Assembly (NCBI GenBank): GCA_020310875.1
Contig: CM035438.1
Coordinates: 101,907,063-101,971,062, forward strand
Length of the DNA: 64,000 nt
Source: Ceratopteris richardii
Lineage: Eukaryota > Streptophyta > Polypodiopsida > Polypodiales > Pteridaceae
Direction: 5' to 3'
A program made the position numbers and the translations under genes. Shown here piece by piece: positions 34,305 to 43,342 of this stretch. The first letter of the stretch is position 1. Each line of letters opens with the position of its first letter. A model generated the notes under the pieces. The model did not search any database and was not told the origin of the DNA. It saw nothing but the letters and a program-made list of their open reading frames with translations.

Positions 34305-34703
34305 TCATGAATGTAATAGTATTACTTCTATGTGCTTGGTGCGAGCATGAAATACTGGGTTCTTTGCAATAGCCATACAACTTTGATTATCACACTTGAG
34401 TACAGTCGGAATATTTGATGGAAAGCCTAGATCTGCAAGAATTCTCCTTAACCAGACTGCCTCACAAGAGGCAAAATAAGCTACTTTGTACTCTGCTTCA
34501 GTGGACAAGAGTGCGAGAGTTGGTTGCTTTCTACTTACCCAAGAAAATATTCCTGAACCAAGTGAGAAACAATATCCAGAAATTGATTTTCTAGAATCAC
34601 AATCTCCAGCCCAATCTAAATCACAATATCCTTGGAGTGTATCACCTGTGTTATAAAAACTACCAAAATCCAAGGTTCCTGCAATGTACCTTAGAATTCG
34701 CAT
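34305..34703 (-). pseudogene. Copia-B RNase H
   Basis: Copia RNase H with acidic residues in YCDLDWAGD, STEAEY and KCDNQSC, closing with ARTKHIEV. The frame then shifts and ends 150 bases before the polypurine tract. It is separated by a shift from RT at 34713. Confidence 0.9.
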
Positions 34704-34712
34704 TCCAGCATT

Positions 34713-35755
34713 CTAGTGACTCTCCTTAGGTTTGTTGGAAAACCTGCTTAATACTCCAACAACATAGCAAATGTCTAGTCTAGTGTTGCACAGGAAAATA
34801 ATACTTCCAACGAGCTTCCTATACTTCTTAGCATCTACATCAGGCATGTTATCATCCATAGATAGCTTATGATTTACCTCCATAGGTGTGCTAGTTGGTT
34901 TGCAGTCCATCATTCCAAATGCCTTGAGAATTTCTTTGGCATTATTTTGTTGTGAGATGAAAATGCCATCCTTCCTTTGCCATACTTCAATTCCCAGACA
35001 AAAATGGAGTAGACCTAAGTCTGTCATTTCAAACTCAGTTCCCAAGCTGATCCGAGTTTGATTGATGAGTTCCTGATGATCAAAGTCCTTCTTTCAAAAC
35101 CCATATTTTTGAAAAAATTATCTATCCATTGGTACCAAGCCCGTGGAGCTTGCTTAAGTCCATACAAAACTTTCTTCAACCTGGAAACTTTATTTTCTAA
35201 ATTGAGCACCTCAAAACGTTGTGGTTGAGATACATATACCTCCTCCTTGAGGTGAGCATTCAAAAATGCAGATTTGACATCCATCTGGAAAATAGGCCAG
35301 GCCTTTTGTGCAGTTATTGCAAGTATCGTCCGAATAGTTGTCATGCATGTTGTTGGTGCAAAAGTTTCTTGAACATCAAATCCTTCAATCTGTGGAAAAC
35401 CTTGTGCAACTAATCTTGCCTTATACTTTTCTAATGTTCCATCTTCTTTATACTTAGCTTTCCAAATCCATTTAGTACCTATTACCTTCTTCTTTGGCGG
35501 CAAGTCCACTAGATCCCATGTATCATTTTTTAGTATACTATCATACTCAGACTGCATTGCCGCTCTCCAACCTGGATCATCAAGGGCTTCTTCAATGGTG
35601 CTAGGTTCCTTTATTGAGCCCATGATATCTACCATTAGAGCCATGTTAACAATGTGTTCTGAGGCTCTTCTTTGCTCCTCTATTCTCTTTGATCTTCGTA
35701 ATCCATTTGAGGATGATTCTGGTACATCTACATGTGGATTGTGATCATCAAAGAG
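34713..35755 (-). pseudogene. Copia-B reverse transcriptase, catalytic box deleted
   Basis: RT starts near TIEEALDDPGWRAAMQ and shows WIWKAKYKEDG, KARLVAQGFPQIEGFDV, FQMDVKSAFLNAHL and KKVLYGLKQAPRAWY. After NMGFERR (near 35090) the sequence jumps to the stretch that normally follows YVDD (DLGLLHFCLGIEVW, GTPMEV-like). The YVDD box and some 35 residues are missing and the frame shifts. A Lys/Glu-rich linker (35645-35755) precedes RT. Confidence 0.9.
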
Positions 35756-36664
35756 CTATTGTGCCCACTTTGGTAGTGGCTTACATTGTGCAGCTACAAC
35801 TGGTTGTCTTTTTATTGAGGAAATTTCTCCATCAAATGTTTTCTCCTCCTCAAATTTAACCTGTCTTTTGATAGGCACAAGGTGAGATATTTCTCCGTTT
35901 GATGAGATAGTAGATTTACCTTTATCTTCTACTAAGTGTGGTCGTTCATCAAACACCACATCTCGGCTGAAAAAAATCTTCCTTGCCTCAGGATCCCACA
36001 ACCTATATGCTTTAGACTCTTCACTATATCCTAGGAAGACACACTTTTTGCTTTTTGAATCCAACTTTGATCTTGTTGAATCAGGAATATGTGCATAACA
36101 GAAACAACCAAAAATTCTAAAATGCAAAACTGAAGGCTTTTTACGAGAACATGCTTCTTGAGGAGTCATCCCCTTCAGTGCTTTTGTGTAGCTTCGATTG
36201 AGGATGTAGACTGCTATATTGACTGCTTCTCCTAGAATCAATCAGGCATGTCTTGAGCCTTTAACATAAAACGAGCCATTTCAACTATTTTCTTGTTCCT
36301 GCGCTCAACAACGCCATTTTGTTGAGGTGTATGAGCTATGGTAAGTTGCCTTTTCACACCATGCTCCTTACAGTAATTATTGAATTTTGTTGACAAGAAT
36401 TCACCTCCTCTATCTATTCTGAATTTCTTCAGTTTCCTTCATGATTCATTTTCCACATACTTATGGCACATTTTAAATTTTTCAAAAGCATCAGCCTTCT
36501 CTCGAATGAAATAAACCCACATCTTTCTACTATAATCATCGATTAACAGCAAAAAGTAGAAAGATCCAACCTAAAGCAGGTGTAGACATTTTACCGCAGA
36601 GATCAGCATGTACCAACTCTAGAGGAGCTTGAGATTGATTGTTGGTCTCTCTTGGAAATGCCTT
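35756..36664 (-). pseudogene. Copia-B integrase
   Basis: Minus-strand reading gives the core with FLLLIDDYSRKMWV, RIDRGGEFLS and the Glu in QQNGVVERRN. It is followed by an open 161-codon part with YILNRSYTKALKGMTP, FGCFCYAHIPDSTR and KKCVFLGYSEESKAY. Several stops interrupt the core (36241-36664). Confidence 0.9.
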
Positions 36665-38149
36665 TCATTGTTTCTTTCCCATCATACAAGCTTCACAAGG
36701 TTCCTGCAACTCAAAAAATGCAGGCAAATGAGCAACCATCCTTGTTCTTTGCATCTCCTTCAAAACTGCAAATCCTAGATGCCCAAATCGTTGGTGCCAT
36801 AACCTGCTTACATCTTTATCTTCTATAGCAGTTAAAGCACTTAACTCATACAAGTTATCCCGTCGTATGCCTTTACCTACAACATTACCTGATGAATCCA
36901 TGATTTCTGCACCACTCTTATTGAAGTAAACTTCGAGTCCACGATCTGTTATTGCAGAAACTGACAACAAAATTCTTTTAAGTGTAGGTACATAGAGAAC
37001 ATCGGATAACTTTTTCTCAACACTTGGAGAAGTGATAAAAGAGATAGTTCCAGTTCCTTCGGTTGGACACTTGGAGTCATTTCCCACCACTACGTTGATG
37101 GATTCCCACAGAGGCACTAGGGAACTATACCAATCCTTTTTACTAGTCATATGGCGAGAAGCTCCACTATCTAAAATCCATGGTTCATCAACACGAGCTT
37201 GAGCAGATGAGCATACCTCTTCAATAGCTACCCAAAGTTCTAGCTCTGTGTTGTTTGCAGACTCTTTGTTCTTCCATGATGATTTTACAGACCCATTCCG
37301 TTCATTAGCTTGCTTCTTTCTGCAATCCTTGATCGCATGGCCTTTCTTTTCACAATAGAAGCAACTTCCTGTGAACTTTTTCTTCTTTGGCTTCTTCTTT
37401 GATCCATCAGAAGAGCCTTTACCTTTTGCATTTGTTGAGAATGCAGCATCACTTGTACTTTGCCGATTCTTCAGCTGCATCTCTTCTTCTAAAAGCATCG
37501 CACAAAACTCTTCAAATGTAAGGGGAGTTGGTCTTACCTGAGTGTTAAGGGTTGTTACTAATCCGTCATACTTTGCTGGAAGAACACGTACACATCTTTG
37601 AGCTAGCTCTTCAGGTGTTATAACAACACCAACGGCAGCCAATTGGTCTTGAAGATGTTTTATCCGTTTGATAAAATCTTCAACCTTTTCAAAATCAGAA
37701 TGCTTTTCATTTGCCAACTGATTTTCTAAATTCTGTATCCTAGTGTGATTCTTGGTCTCATATTGTCGATCCAATATGCCCCAAGCCTCATGTGCTTTAG
37801 TAGTATGTTGAACTAAAGTAAGCACAGAATCACTTACACTAGTGACAATTGCACATAATGCATCAGCATTTCACCTCTTCCAAGCTCGTAGAAGATCTAG
37901 ATCTGGCTGAATCATCAATCTTGAATTTGTTGGATCTTCAACTGGTATAGGCTCTGGATCCAATCCCATCGGTCCCATGACAGTGTCAAGTAATTCATAG
38001 GAGTCCAAAATTGCAGAAATTTTGAACTTTTAGAGTGTATAGTTTGTTCCATCCAGCTTCCGTTCAGTGAATGTAGGTGGGCGAATTCGAATTGGGGCAG
38101 CATTAACATTAGCTGAAGCACCAAGACCAGTGTTGGACGATGAAGCCAT
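36665..38149 (-). pseudogene. Copia-B gag, protease and pre-integrase region
   Basis: Gag begins at MASSSNTGLG (Met at 38149). The frame is cut by a TAA (38030-38032) and by a TGA near 37873, then stays open for 386 codons from 37825. This part includes the gag core (RIQNLENQLANEKH, FEEFCAMLLEEE), a perfect CX2CX4HX4C knuckle (CFYCEKKGHAIKDC), the protease DSG (37163-37171) and the pre-integrase LWHQRFGHLG with EACMMGKKQ. Apart from the two stops and a stop after KKQ, this is the best-preserved copia frame in the window. Confidence 0.92.
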
Positions 38150-38236
38150 CATGTAATCACTCGAAAAATGTACTGATATTCTAGTCTGCTAGTAGGCTAA
38201 AGTAGTGATACTTGTCAAGCTATTCGAACCTTACAA

Positions 38237-38247
38237 CTCTGATACCA
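38237..38247 (-). promoter_or_regulatory. Primer-binding site of Copia-B (tRNA-iMet)
   Basis: TGGTATCAGAG on the minus strand, immediately after the 5' LTR end CTTACA. Confidence 0.93.
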
Positions 38248-38816
38248 TGTAAGAAAATAGTTACGCAATATAGCACAGGAGCAATAGCAGAGAAGATAAT
38301 AGATATAAGAGAATCTCAACAATTTTCTACTAGTAGCAAGTACAAATATGATGGCATTGTCCACCCGTGCGCTCTCAAGGTAGAGCTTAAATGGTGATCT
38401 AGACAACTCTAGATAGGGAGATACAAGGTAGAGGTATGCTGGCTCAATTCGGTGTCTCAGATAGTGCAGAAGTCATGTATATATAGGATCATGGGTGGCC
38501 TTCCGTGGACGACTATACATGGGCGGTAAAGCGTGGGCGGCCACTACCCGCGTAATTGCCATACACGGCTTAGACCAGTTGAAATGACCTAACAAATATA
38601 AATGATTTCTGACTCCAATAGGGATTATTCCATGGAATATTCCCTTTATCGTCGCACCGGGGGCGCTGCAGACCCTAATAACTCCCTTTCATTACAATAC
38701 CTTACATGGTCCAATATGACCTTCATCCAACATGCACGCTTGGCTTCTCCTCATAATGGGGGCCTTACAAAATGTGCAGACAATCATGAGGGGTAGACAT
38801 TGCTCATATACTAACA
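38248..38816 (-). mobile_element. 5' LTR of Copia-B
   Basis: 569 bp with TATATATA at 38478-38485. It lacks the G/C-rich block of the left LTR (joined at CGCTGC|AGACCC near 38670) and a further 30-bp piece. It ends CTAACA at 38816. Confidence 0.93.
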
Positions 38817-38821
38817 TGCCA
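38817..38821. repeat. Right target-site duplication of Copia-B (TGCCA)
   Basis: Identical to 18254-18258. Confidence 0.92.
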
Positions 38822-39218
38822 AACATATTCCTGGCATGCACATTACTCGTTATATGAGTCAAAGATGCATATACTTGTCTCAAATTGAGTACATATCCAA
38901 AGTGCTTCACAGGTTCAATATGCATGGTGGAAAGGCATTGAGTACAAATTTACCCACATATGTGAAATTGAGCAAGGATGATTGCCCCAAATCAGATAAG
39001 GAAAAGGAATGCATGACGAAAATTCCCTATCAATCTGTTGTTGGTAGTCTCATGTATGCTTTGGTAGCTACAAGACCAGACATTGCATTTGTAGTGGGAG
39101 TTGTGAGCAGATATATGTCTAATCCTAGCAAGAAAATTGGGAAGCATTCAAGATGATTTTGAGATATTTGAGTGGCACTAAGTACAAGTGTCTATGATTA
39201 GGTAGAGGGAAAGCATCC
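38822..39218 (+). pseudogene. Copia-C RT/RNase H continuation
   Basis: Continues the frame left at 18258: HILGMHITR, LSQIEYISKVLHRF, YQSVVGSLMYALVATRPDIAF and VGVVSRYMSNPSKK. Then a shift, and LRYLSGTKYKCL, a stop, GRGKASIIG in the next phase. After about 39218 the RNase H sequence ends and Copia-A gag begins on the other strand. Confidence 0.9.
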
Positions 39219-39367
39219 ATTATTGGCCATCTCATCTCTAGAGATGTAACCATAGAGATTTCTTCCTTGAAGATAGGCTTCCATTCTGAGTGACCAAAGC
39301 TGAGTAGTTGCCTTGATCCAATTTGTCAATGGAGAATGAAATCCATCTCCCATGTTGAGTTGATGTA
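39219..39367 (-). pseudogene. Copia-A gag N-terminus
   Basis: Minus-strand reading shows the copia gag start region, with a W/R-M-E-A-Y-L-Q-G-R-N-L-Y block in an otherwise conserved context. The next gag residues are found at 13631 and below, after a gap of perhaps 100 codons removed with the end of Copia-C. Confidence 0.85.
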
Positions 39368-39379
39368 GCTTTGACACCA
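39368..39379 (-). promoter_or_regulatory. Decayed primer-binding site of Copia-A
   Basis: TGGTGTCAAAGC on the minus strand, one base after the LTR. It differs from the iMet PBS at two positions, both G/A changes. Confidence 0.85.
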
Positions 39380-39380
39380 C

Positions 39381-40431
39381 TGTGAGAAGATGGTTGGATA
39401 CACTCCAAAGATGAGGTGGTGTTGCAATAATCCTGATCTACACCTACCAATGTGACTTCAGAGTACCTTAGTAGACACCTTTAGCTTCCCAAATATGCAT
39501 TTATACACACAATGTACCTTGGAACATCATTTCCAAATGATTGTGCCAAAATAGATAATTTTCAAATAGAAGATCTCTAGAAAACTTGCTATTTTTGGAC
39601 TTGAACCTCTCAAAATGTTCAGTTCTCACTCTTTGATAACAATTGACCCAAGACCTTTTAGAAACACCTAACTGATGATCGTAGCTAACTATTCCAAGTT
39701 ATTTCACTAATTTAGAGTGAGTATACACTGAGGAATGAGTTTAAGAAATCAGGAGTGTAATCCCAACTTTTTAGGAGGATGATAGTATGCAGACAAAGGT
39801 AGCTTGTATGAATCATATCTCAATTTCTAATAACCCAAATGTAATGAAAATTGATATGTAGTAGCTAGACTAATAATGCTACCTATCCCAATTCCAACAA
39901 AGTCAAATGATTAAGTATACGTATAGAACTCGATTAAACAAAATCACTAAAATGGTGAGATAGCAGTAGAGAGCAGTAGATAGAGATTAACTTCAACTAA
40001 TGGCTCAAATTGTATATGTTAATGAATGTATGATACAAAGGAGATGATGTGGAATTACTCATACACGTGTGAGCTTAGTGTATGCTCAACCATGAGGCTC
40101 AATGGCTCTCTCTTCTCTGTCATATCCCGCGACTAAAAGTCACTTATATTTATACTCATAAAGTGAGTTTGAAATTTGAATTTCTTCTGCCTAAAAGTGT
40201 TCCTACACTTTAGGTGTTGATTCATTTTATTCCAACCACTAATTAGTTGCGATCTTTCACTTCTAATATCATGAGATTCATTCAGCTTATTCTCTTTTAC
40301 TTTTATCCAACGAGATAAAGTCTATGACTTTTAAAGGAGGTGTTCATATGTACTTTATAAGTGATCAAAATGAATATGTGAGAAGTCCTTGTTCGTTGGT
40401 CAAGCATCTAAGCTTGCCAAATGTACCAATA
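39381..40431 (-). mobile_element. 5' LTR of Copia-A
   Basis: 1051 bp, homologous to 8709-9627. The terminal CCAACA seen at 9627 has become CCAATA here, followed by the GGCAT target copy. Confidence 0.9.
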
Positions 40432-40436
40432 GGCAT
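40432..40436. repeat. Right target-site duplication of Copia-A (GGCAT)
   Basis: Identical to 8704-8708. Confidence 0.9.
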
Positions 40437-40833
40437 GTATGAACCCTTCTAAAGTAGTTGAGAGAGCTATTTTTTTTTCTACAAAGTCATTTATATAGTT
40501 CTTTCATCATCAAGGGGATATGGTAGATTGGAAATATTGCCTTCACCAAATTTGGATATCCTTGGCAAGCCAATTCTTGGTAATGATACGATTGCCCTCA
40601 CTAATCAAAATATTAAGATGGAGATAGAAGCTACAATTAAATGCATATACGACTCAAAAGGGCCACGATGTCTTGTTTTTGCATGTGCATGCGTTTGTGT
40701 TCAACTTTTGTACATGGAAAATCCATCAAACACCATTAATCTGGATTGGAAATGGAAATTTATCATTGGATAAGTTTCTTCCTTCATCATGGAGAGAGAG
40801 AGAGAGGGATAAAGATAATACTCAAACACAAAG
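40437..40833. other. Gene-poor spacer between Copia-A and the gypsy element
   Basis: The stretch 40501-40773 is open on the plus strand (RLEILPSPNLDILGKPILGN and so on) and looks coding-like, but I do not recognise it. A (GA)n run lies at 40793-40808. Confidence 0.5.
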
Positions 40834-40838
40834 GAGAC
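40834..40838. repeat. Left target-site duplication of the gypsy element (GAGAC)
   Basis: GAGAC here and at 57761-57765. Confidence 0.95.
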
Positions 40839-41524
40839 TGTTGGAGCTGGAGCTGAAGGATTGACAAGACAAGGAAGCACAAGAAGAGAGTCCGAGAGAA
40901 GAGAAGGCCCAAGCAGACAAGGAAGTCAACGAAGACCCGGCAAGTAGGCCAACAATTTTTCAAGAAGAAGCACTTATGAACATTCACGCAGATTTAGCAC
41001 TAAGGCAACCTTAATCTTTCAAAACCTCTACACCCATTAAAAGTGATTATCATCACTAAGCACCATTGTAAATATCATTTCATCTTTTTGTAGCTCCATT
41101 TTGTGCAAGCCAAGGAGTCCTTGAGCTTGAGGAGCATTAGAAGTATCTACCTGCCAAATTTCGTATTTTTTAGATATCGTTTGAGCCCTCAAATAAGCCC
41201 TGGAACCTAATTTTTAACTAGGCCGGACACTAGGTCTGGACAGGGCCAAAACTTAGCCAAAAACTATAAAAAGAGCTAGAGAGCTCATTTTTGAGGTTAG
41301 ATTGTAATTGAAACGAACTTGTAAGAGCATTTTGAAAGTAATCTAAAAGCTCCATTGATTCTCACTCTTTATCTTACCTTGTGTGCGCGTGTGTGTGTAT
41401 GTGTGTGCATGCTTGTGTGCTTCTCACTCACGCACTTGTGCCGCCACTTGCTCGAGGTCTTCATACCATCCTCACGTCTTCCCGGATTGACATTAAAGGA
41501 GGTGCTACTCATCATTGAGCTACA
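40839..41524 (+). mobile_element. 5' LTR of Gypsy-1
   Basis: TGTTGGAGCT...GAGCTACA. The TATA box TATAAAAAG is at 41266-41274 and a GT-rich stretch lies at 41380-41410. The first 109 bases encode, in the 3' copy, the last 36 residues of ORF4. Confidence 0.96.
41266..41274 (+). promoter_or_regulatory. TATA box of the Gypsy-1 5' LTR
   Basis: TATAAAAAG in U3. The 3' LTR has TATTAAAAG at the same place. The related LTR at 60704 has TATAAATAG (61147-61155). Confidence 0.8.
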
Positions 41525-41532
41525 CCAAATTT

Positions 41533-41554
41533 TGGCGCCGTTGCCGGGGATCGA
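41533..41554 (+). promoter_or_regulatory. Primer-binding site of Gypsy-1 (tRNA-Asp)
   Basis: TGGCGCCGTTGCCGGGGATC is complementary to the 3' end of plant tRNA-Asp. It starts eight bases after the LTR. Confidence 0.9.
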
Positions 41555-41577
41555 GCTTTGAGGACGAGCGTGTGATG

Positions 41578-41831
41578 GTAAGACGTAGAGTTGACGCGTT
41601 GGAGTTGTAGGTATTTTCTTCACTCTCATCGATTTTCTTTTACTTTCTTCACCATCATCATCATCATCATCATCCTCACCATCTTTCACCTCCATCTCCA
41701 TCATCGCGAAAATTTCAGTTTTTTGACTATATCCCCATCTTCACCTCATTTCCCTCATTTCACTTGTGGGAGAGAGCGAGAGAGCGAAATTGCATGTGCT
41801 GTTTTTGCATGTTTCTTGAGCTATCTTGCAG
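41578..41831 (+). promoter_or_regulatory. Candidate leader intron of Gypsy-1
   Basis: A strong donor-like GATG^GTAAGA lies at 41578 and an acceptor-like CTATCTTGCAG^G ends at 41831. Both are kept in the diverged relative at 60704 (donor 61462, acceptor 61708). The same donor could also serve the acceptor before ORF4. Inference only. Confidence 0.4.
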
Positions 41832-41909
41832 GTACAGGTCACATCACCATCTCCAGCTTCCCACGCAGGTACGGAACTCGACGAAACTGTCTCGCAGTCG
41901 CCGCCTTCT

Positions 41910-42454
41910 GTCCATCGCGATTGACAGAAATTTTCACTTGTTGGTAAATCTGAGTGCACCACAGTGGACTAGAGACCCTGCACACCACATTCCCACTAAA
42001 ATTTTTGAAAATCTTGCAAAATTTCAGTCCATCGCGATTGACAGCCCTGTCCATCGCGATTGACAGCTCTGTCCATCGCGATTGACTACCTGTCCATCGC
42101 GACCGACTGCCTGTCCATCGCGATCTACTGAACCCCTGTCCATCGCGACTGACTGAACTCTCTGTCCATCGCGATTGACTGGGTGTCCATCGCGATTGAC
42201 TGCCAGTCCATCGCGACCGACTGCCTGTCCATCGCGATTGACTGAACCCCTGTCCATCGCGATTGACTGAAGTCTCTGTCCATCGCGACCGGTCCATCGC
42301 GATTGACTGAAGTCTCTGTCCATCGCGATTGACTCAACCCCCTGTCCATCGCGATTGACTGAATTGGGTGTCCATCGCGACCGACTGAACTCTCTGTCCA
42401 TCGCGATTGACTGAGTGTCCATCGCGATTGACAGCCCTATCCATCGCGATTGAC
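41910..42454 (+). repeat. Near-palindromic TCGCGA repeat array in the Gypsy-1 leader
   Basis: About 20 copies of GTCCATCGCGATTGAC or close variants (GACCGAC, GACTGAC endings): one at 41910 and 19 between 42027 and 42454. Spacers of 0-10 bp include CTGAACTCTCT and CAGCCCT. Each unit is close to its own reverse complement around the core TCGCGA. Reading frames through the array in several phases are low-complexity and not genes. Confidence 0.95.
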
Positions 42455-43342
42455 AGCCAATTTTAGCCAAATTTTTTAGGGTTTGTTAATTGAAAAGTTG
42501 GGCTAATTTTGGGCACAAATATTATGCTCTTGAGCACATGGGGAAGCCTTAGGAAAACAACTTGGGGAAAACCTGTTGCATAGTGATCCTGTTTGAACCC
42601 TGTCGTAACCCTAGAACCCTGAACGGTCACAACTTTTTCATACGAGATCCATTTTTTGAGCTCTAGGGCTTGTTGGAAAGCTCGTAGCATATACTACACG
42701 CCCTCAACTGTTTTTTATAAAGATAATGCATTGATTTTTAGATAGGGTATTTTGAAGTTGACCATACCCAGGGGGATCAAAGTCAGGGGCCCTTAGGATT
42801 GTTTTCTTGAAAATCACTATGCAAGTTTGTGTATGTGCTACATGAATGAAAATAATTGGTTCTGTCTTTGGAATGTAAATTTCAAAGCTAACTTTGAAAC
42901 TCTTACAGAGCATCGAGAGGCGTTCTAAGCAAGTGTAAGTGCGGGCTTGGGAACATATTTCCTGGGCACTCAAGGGCAACCGAGCAGGAGACAAAAGGTT
43001 GGACACTTTTAACCCCCTCTGTCAATTCATAGCTTAGGCTAAGAACGACGAGAGGTAGGAGTAAGTCAGAGCGACGATAGGCAGTTATCAAGTTGAAGAC
43101 TACCTAAAAACTCAAGTTCAAGTTAAAAATTTAATCTCTGTACTGCCGATAACATAAAGGAAAAGAACCTAACGTGGAACGATCAATTGCAAGTGTGAAA
43201 CAACATTCAAACATTCCTGACGACGTGATATCAGACCAGAACTCAAACGTGATAAAATAACTAAAAAGAATCAAGTGACTGGTACCAATTAATCGGCAAC
43301 GAGGTTGTACTCTGGAAAAAATTGGGCTAATCAGTTAGGCAT
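42455..43342 (+). other. Rest of the Gypsy-1 untranslated leader
   Basis: Unique sequence between the repeat array and the gag start. No long plus-strand frame and no recognisable motif. Confidence 0.6.

Larger units (their letters stand above)
18259..38816 (-). mobile_element. Copia-B: minus-strand Ty1/copia inside Copia-C
   Basis: LTRs at 18259-34136 (itself interrupted) and 38248-38816, TSD TGCCA on both sides, a PPT next to the left LTR and an iMet PBS next to the right one. The internal domains are in order on the minus strand. Gag has stops, the integrase is shifted, and RT lacks the YVDD box, so it is not functional. Confidence 0.94.
13632..39218 (+). mobile_element. Copia-C: plus-strand Ty1/copia, 3' end lost, split by Copia-B
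   Basis: The 5' LTR, PBS and leader are followed by gag, protease, integrase and RT up to 18258. RT/RNase H resumes at 38822 after Copia-B. Sequence of RNase H type continues to about 39218 and then changes abruptly to the gag N-terminus of Copia-A on the other strand. So the RNase H C-terminus, the 3' LTR and a stretch of host gag were deleted together. Its left target pentamer is GTTAC (13627-13631) with no right partner. Confidence 0.88.
8709..40431 (-). mobile_element. Copia-A: old minus-strand Ty1/copia element, split by nested insertions
   Basis: The 3' LTR (8709-9627) and 5' LTR (39381-40431) are homologous and flanked by identical GGCAT repeats, so all DNA between them is one insertion plus what later entered it. 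Its own parts are 8709-10019, 11704-13631 and about 39219-40431. Pol has lost most of the integrase core (joint near 12655) and most of RT (joint near 11790). It is therefore non-autonomous as well as interrupted. Confidence 0.9.

Noticed and set aside
42027-42454. CRISPR-like array of repeats and spacers
   Set aside because: The spacers are 0-10 bp, similar to each other, and the array sits in the leader of a plant retrotransposon without cas genes.
41839-42470. Several overlapping minus-strand frames rich in Ser-Arg-Trp-Thr and Asn-Arg-Asp-Gly
   Set aside because: The TCGCGA repeat has few stops in several phases; the frames are by-products of the DNA repeat and change phase with the spacers.
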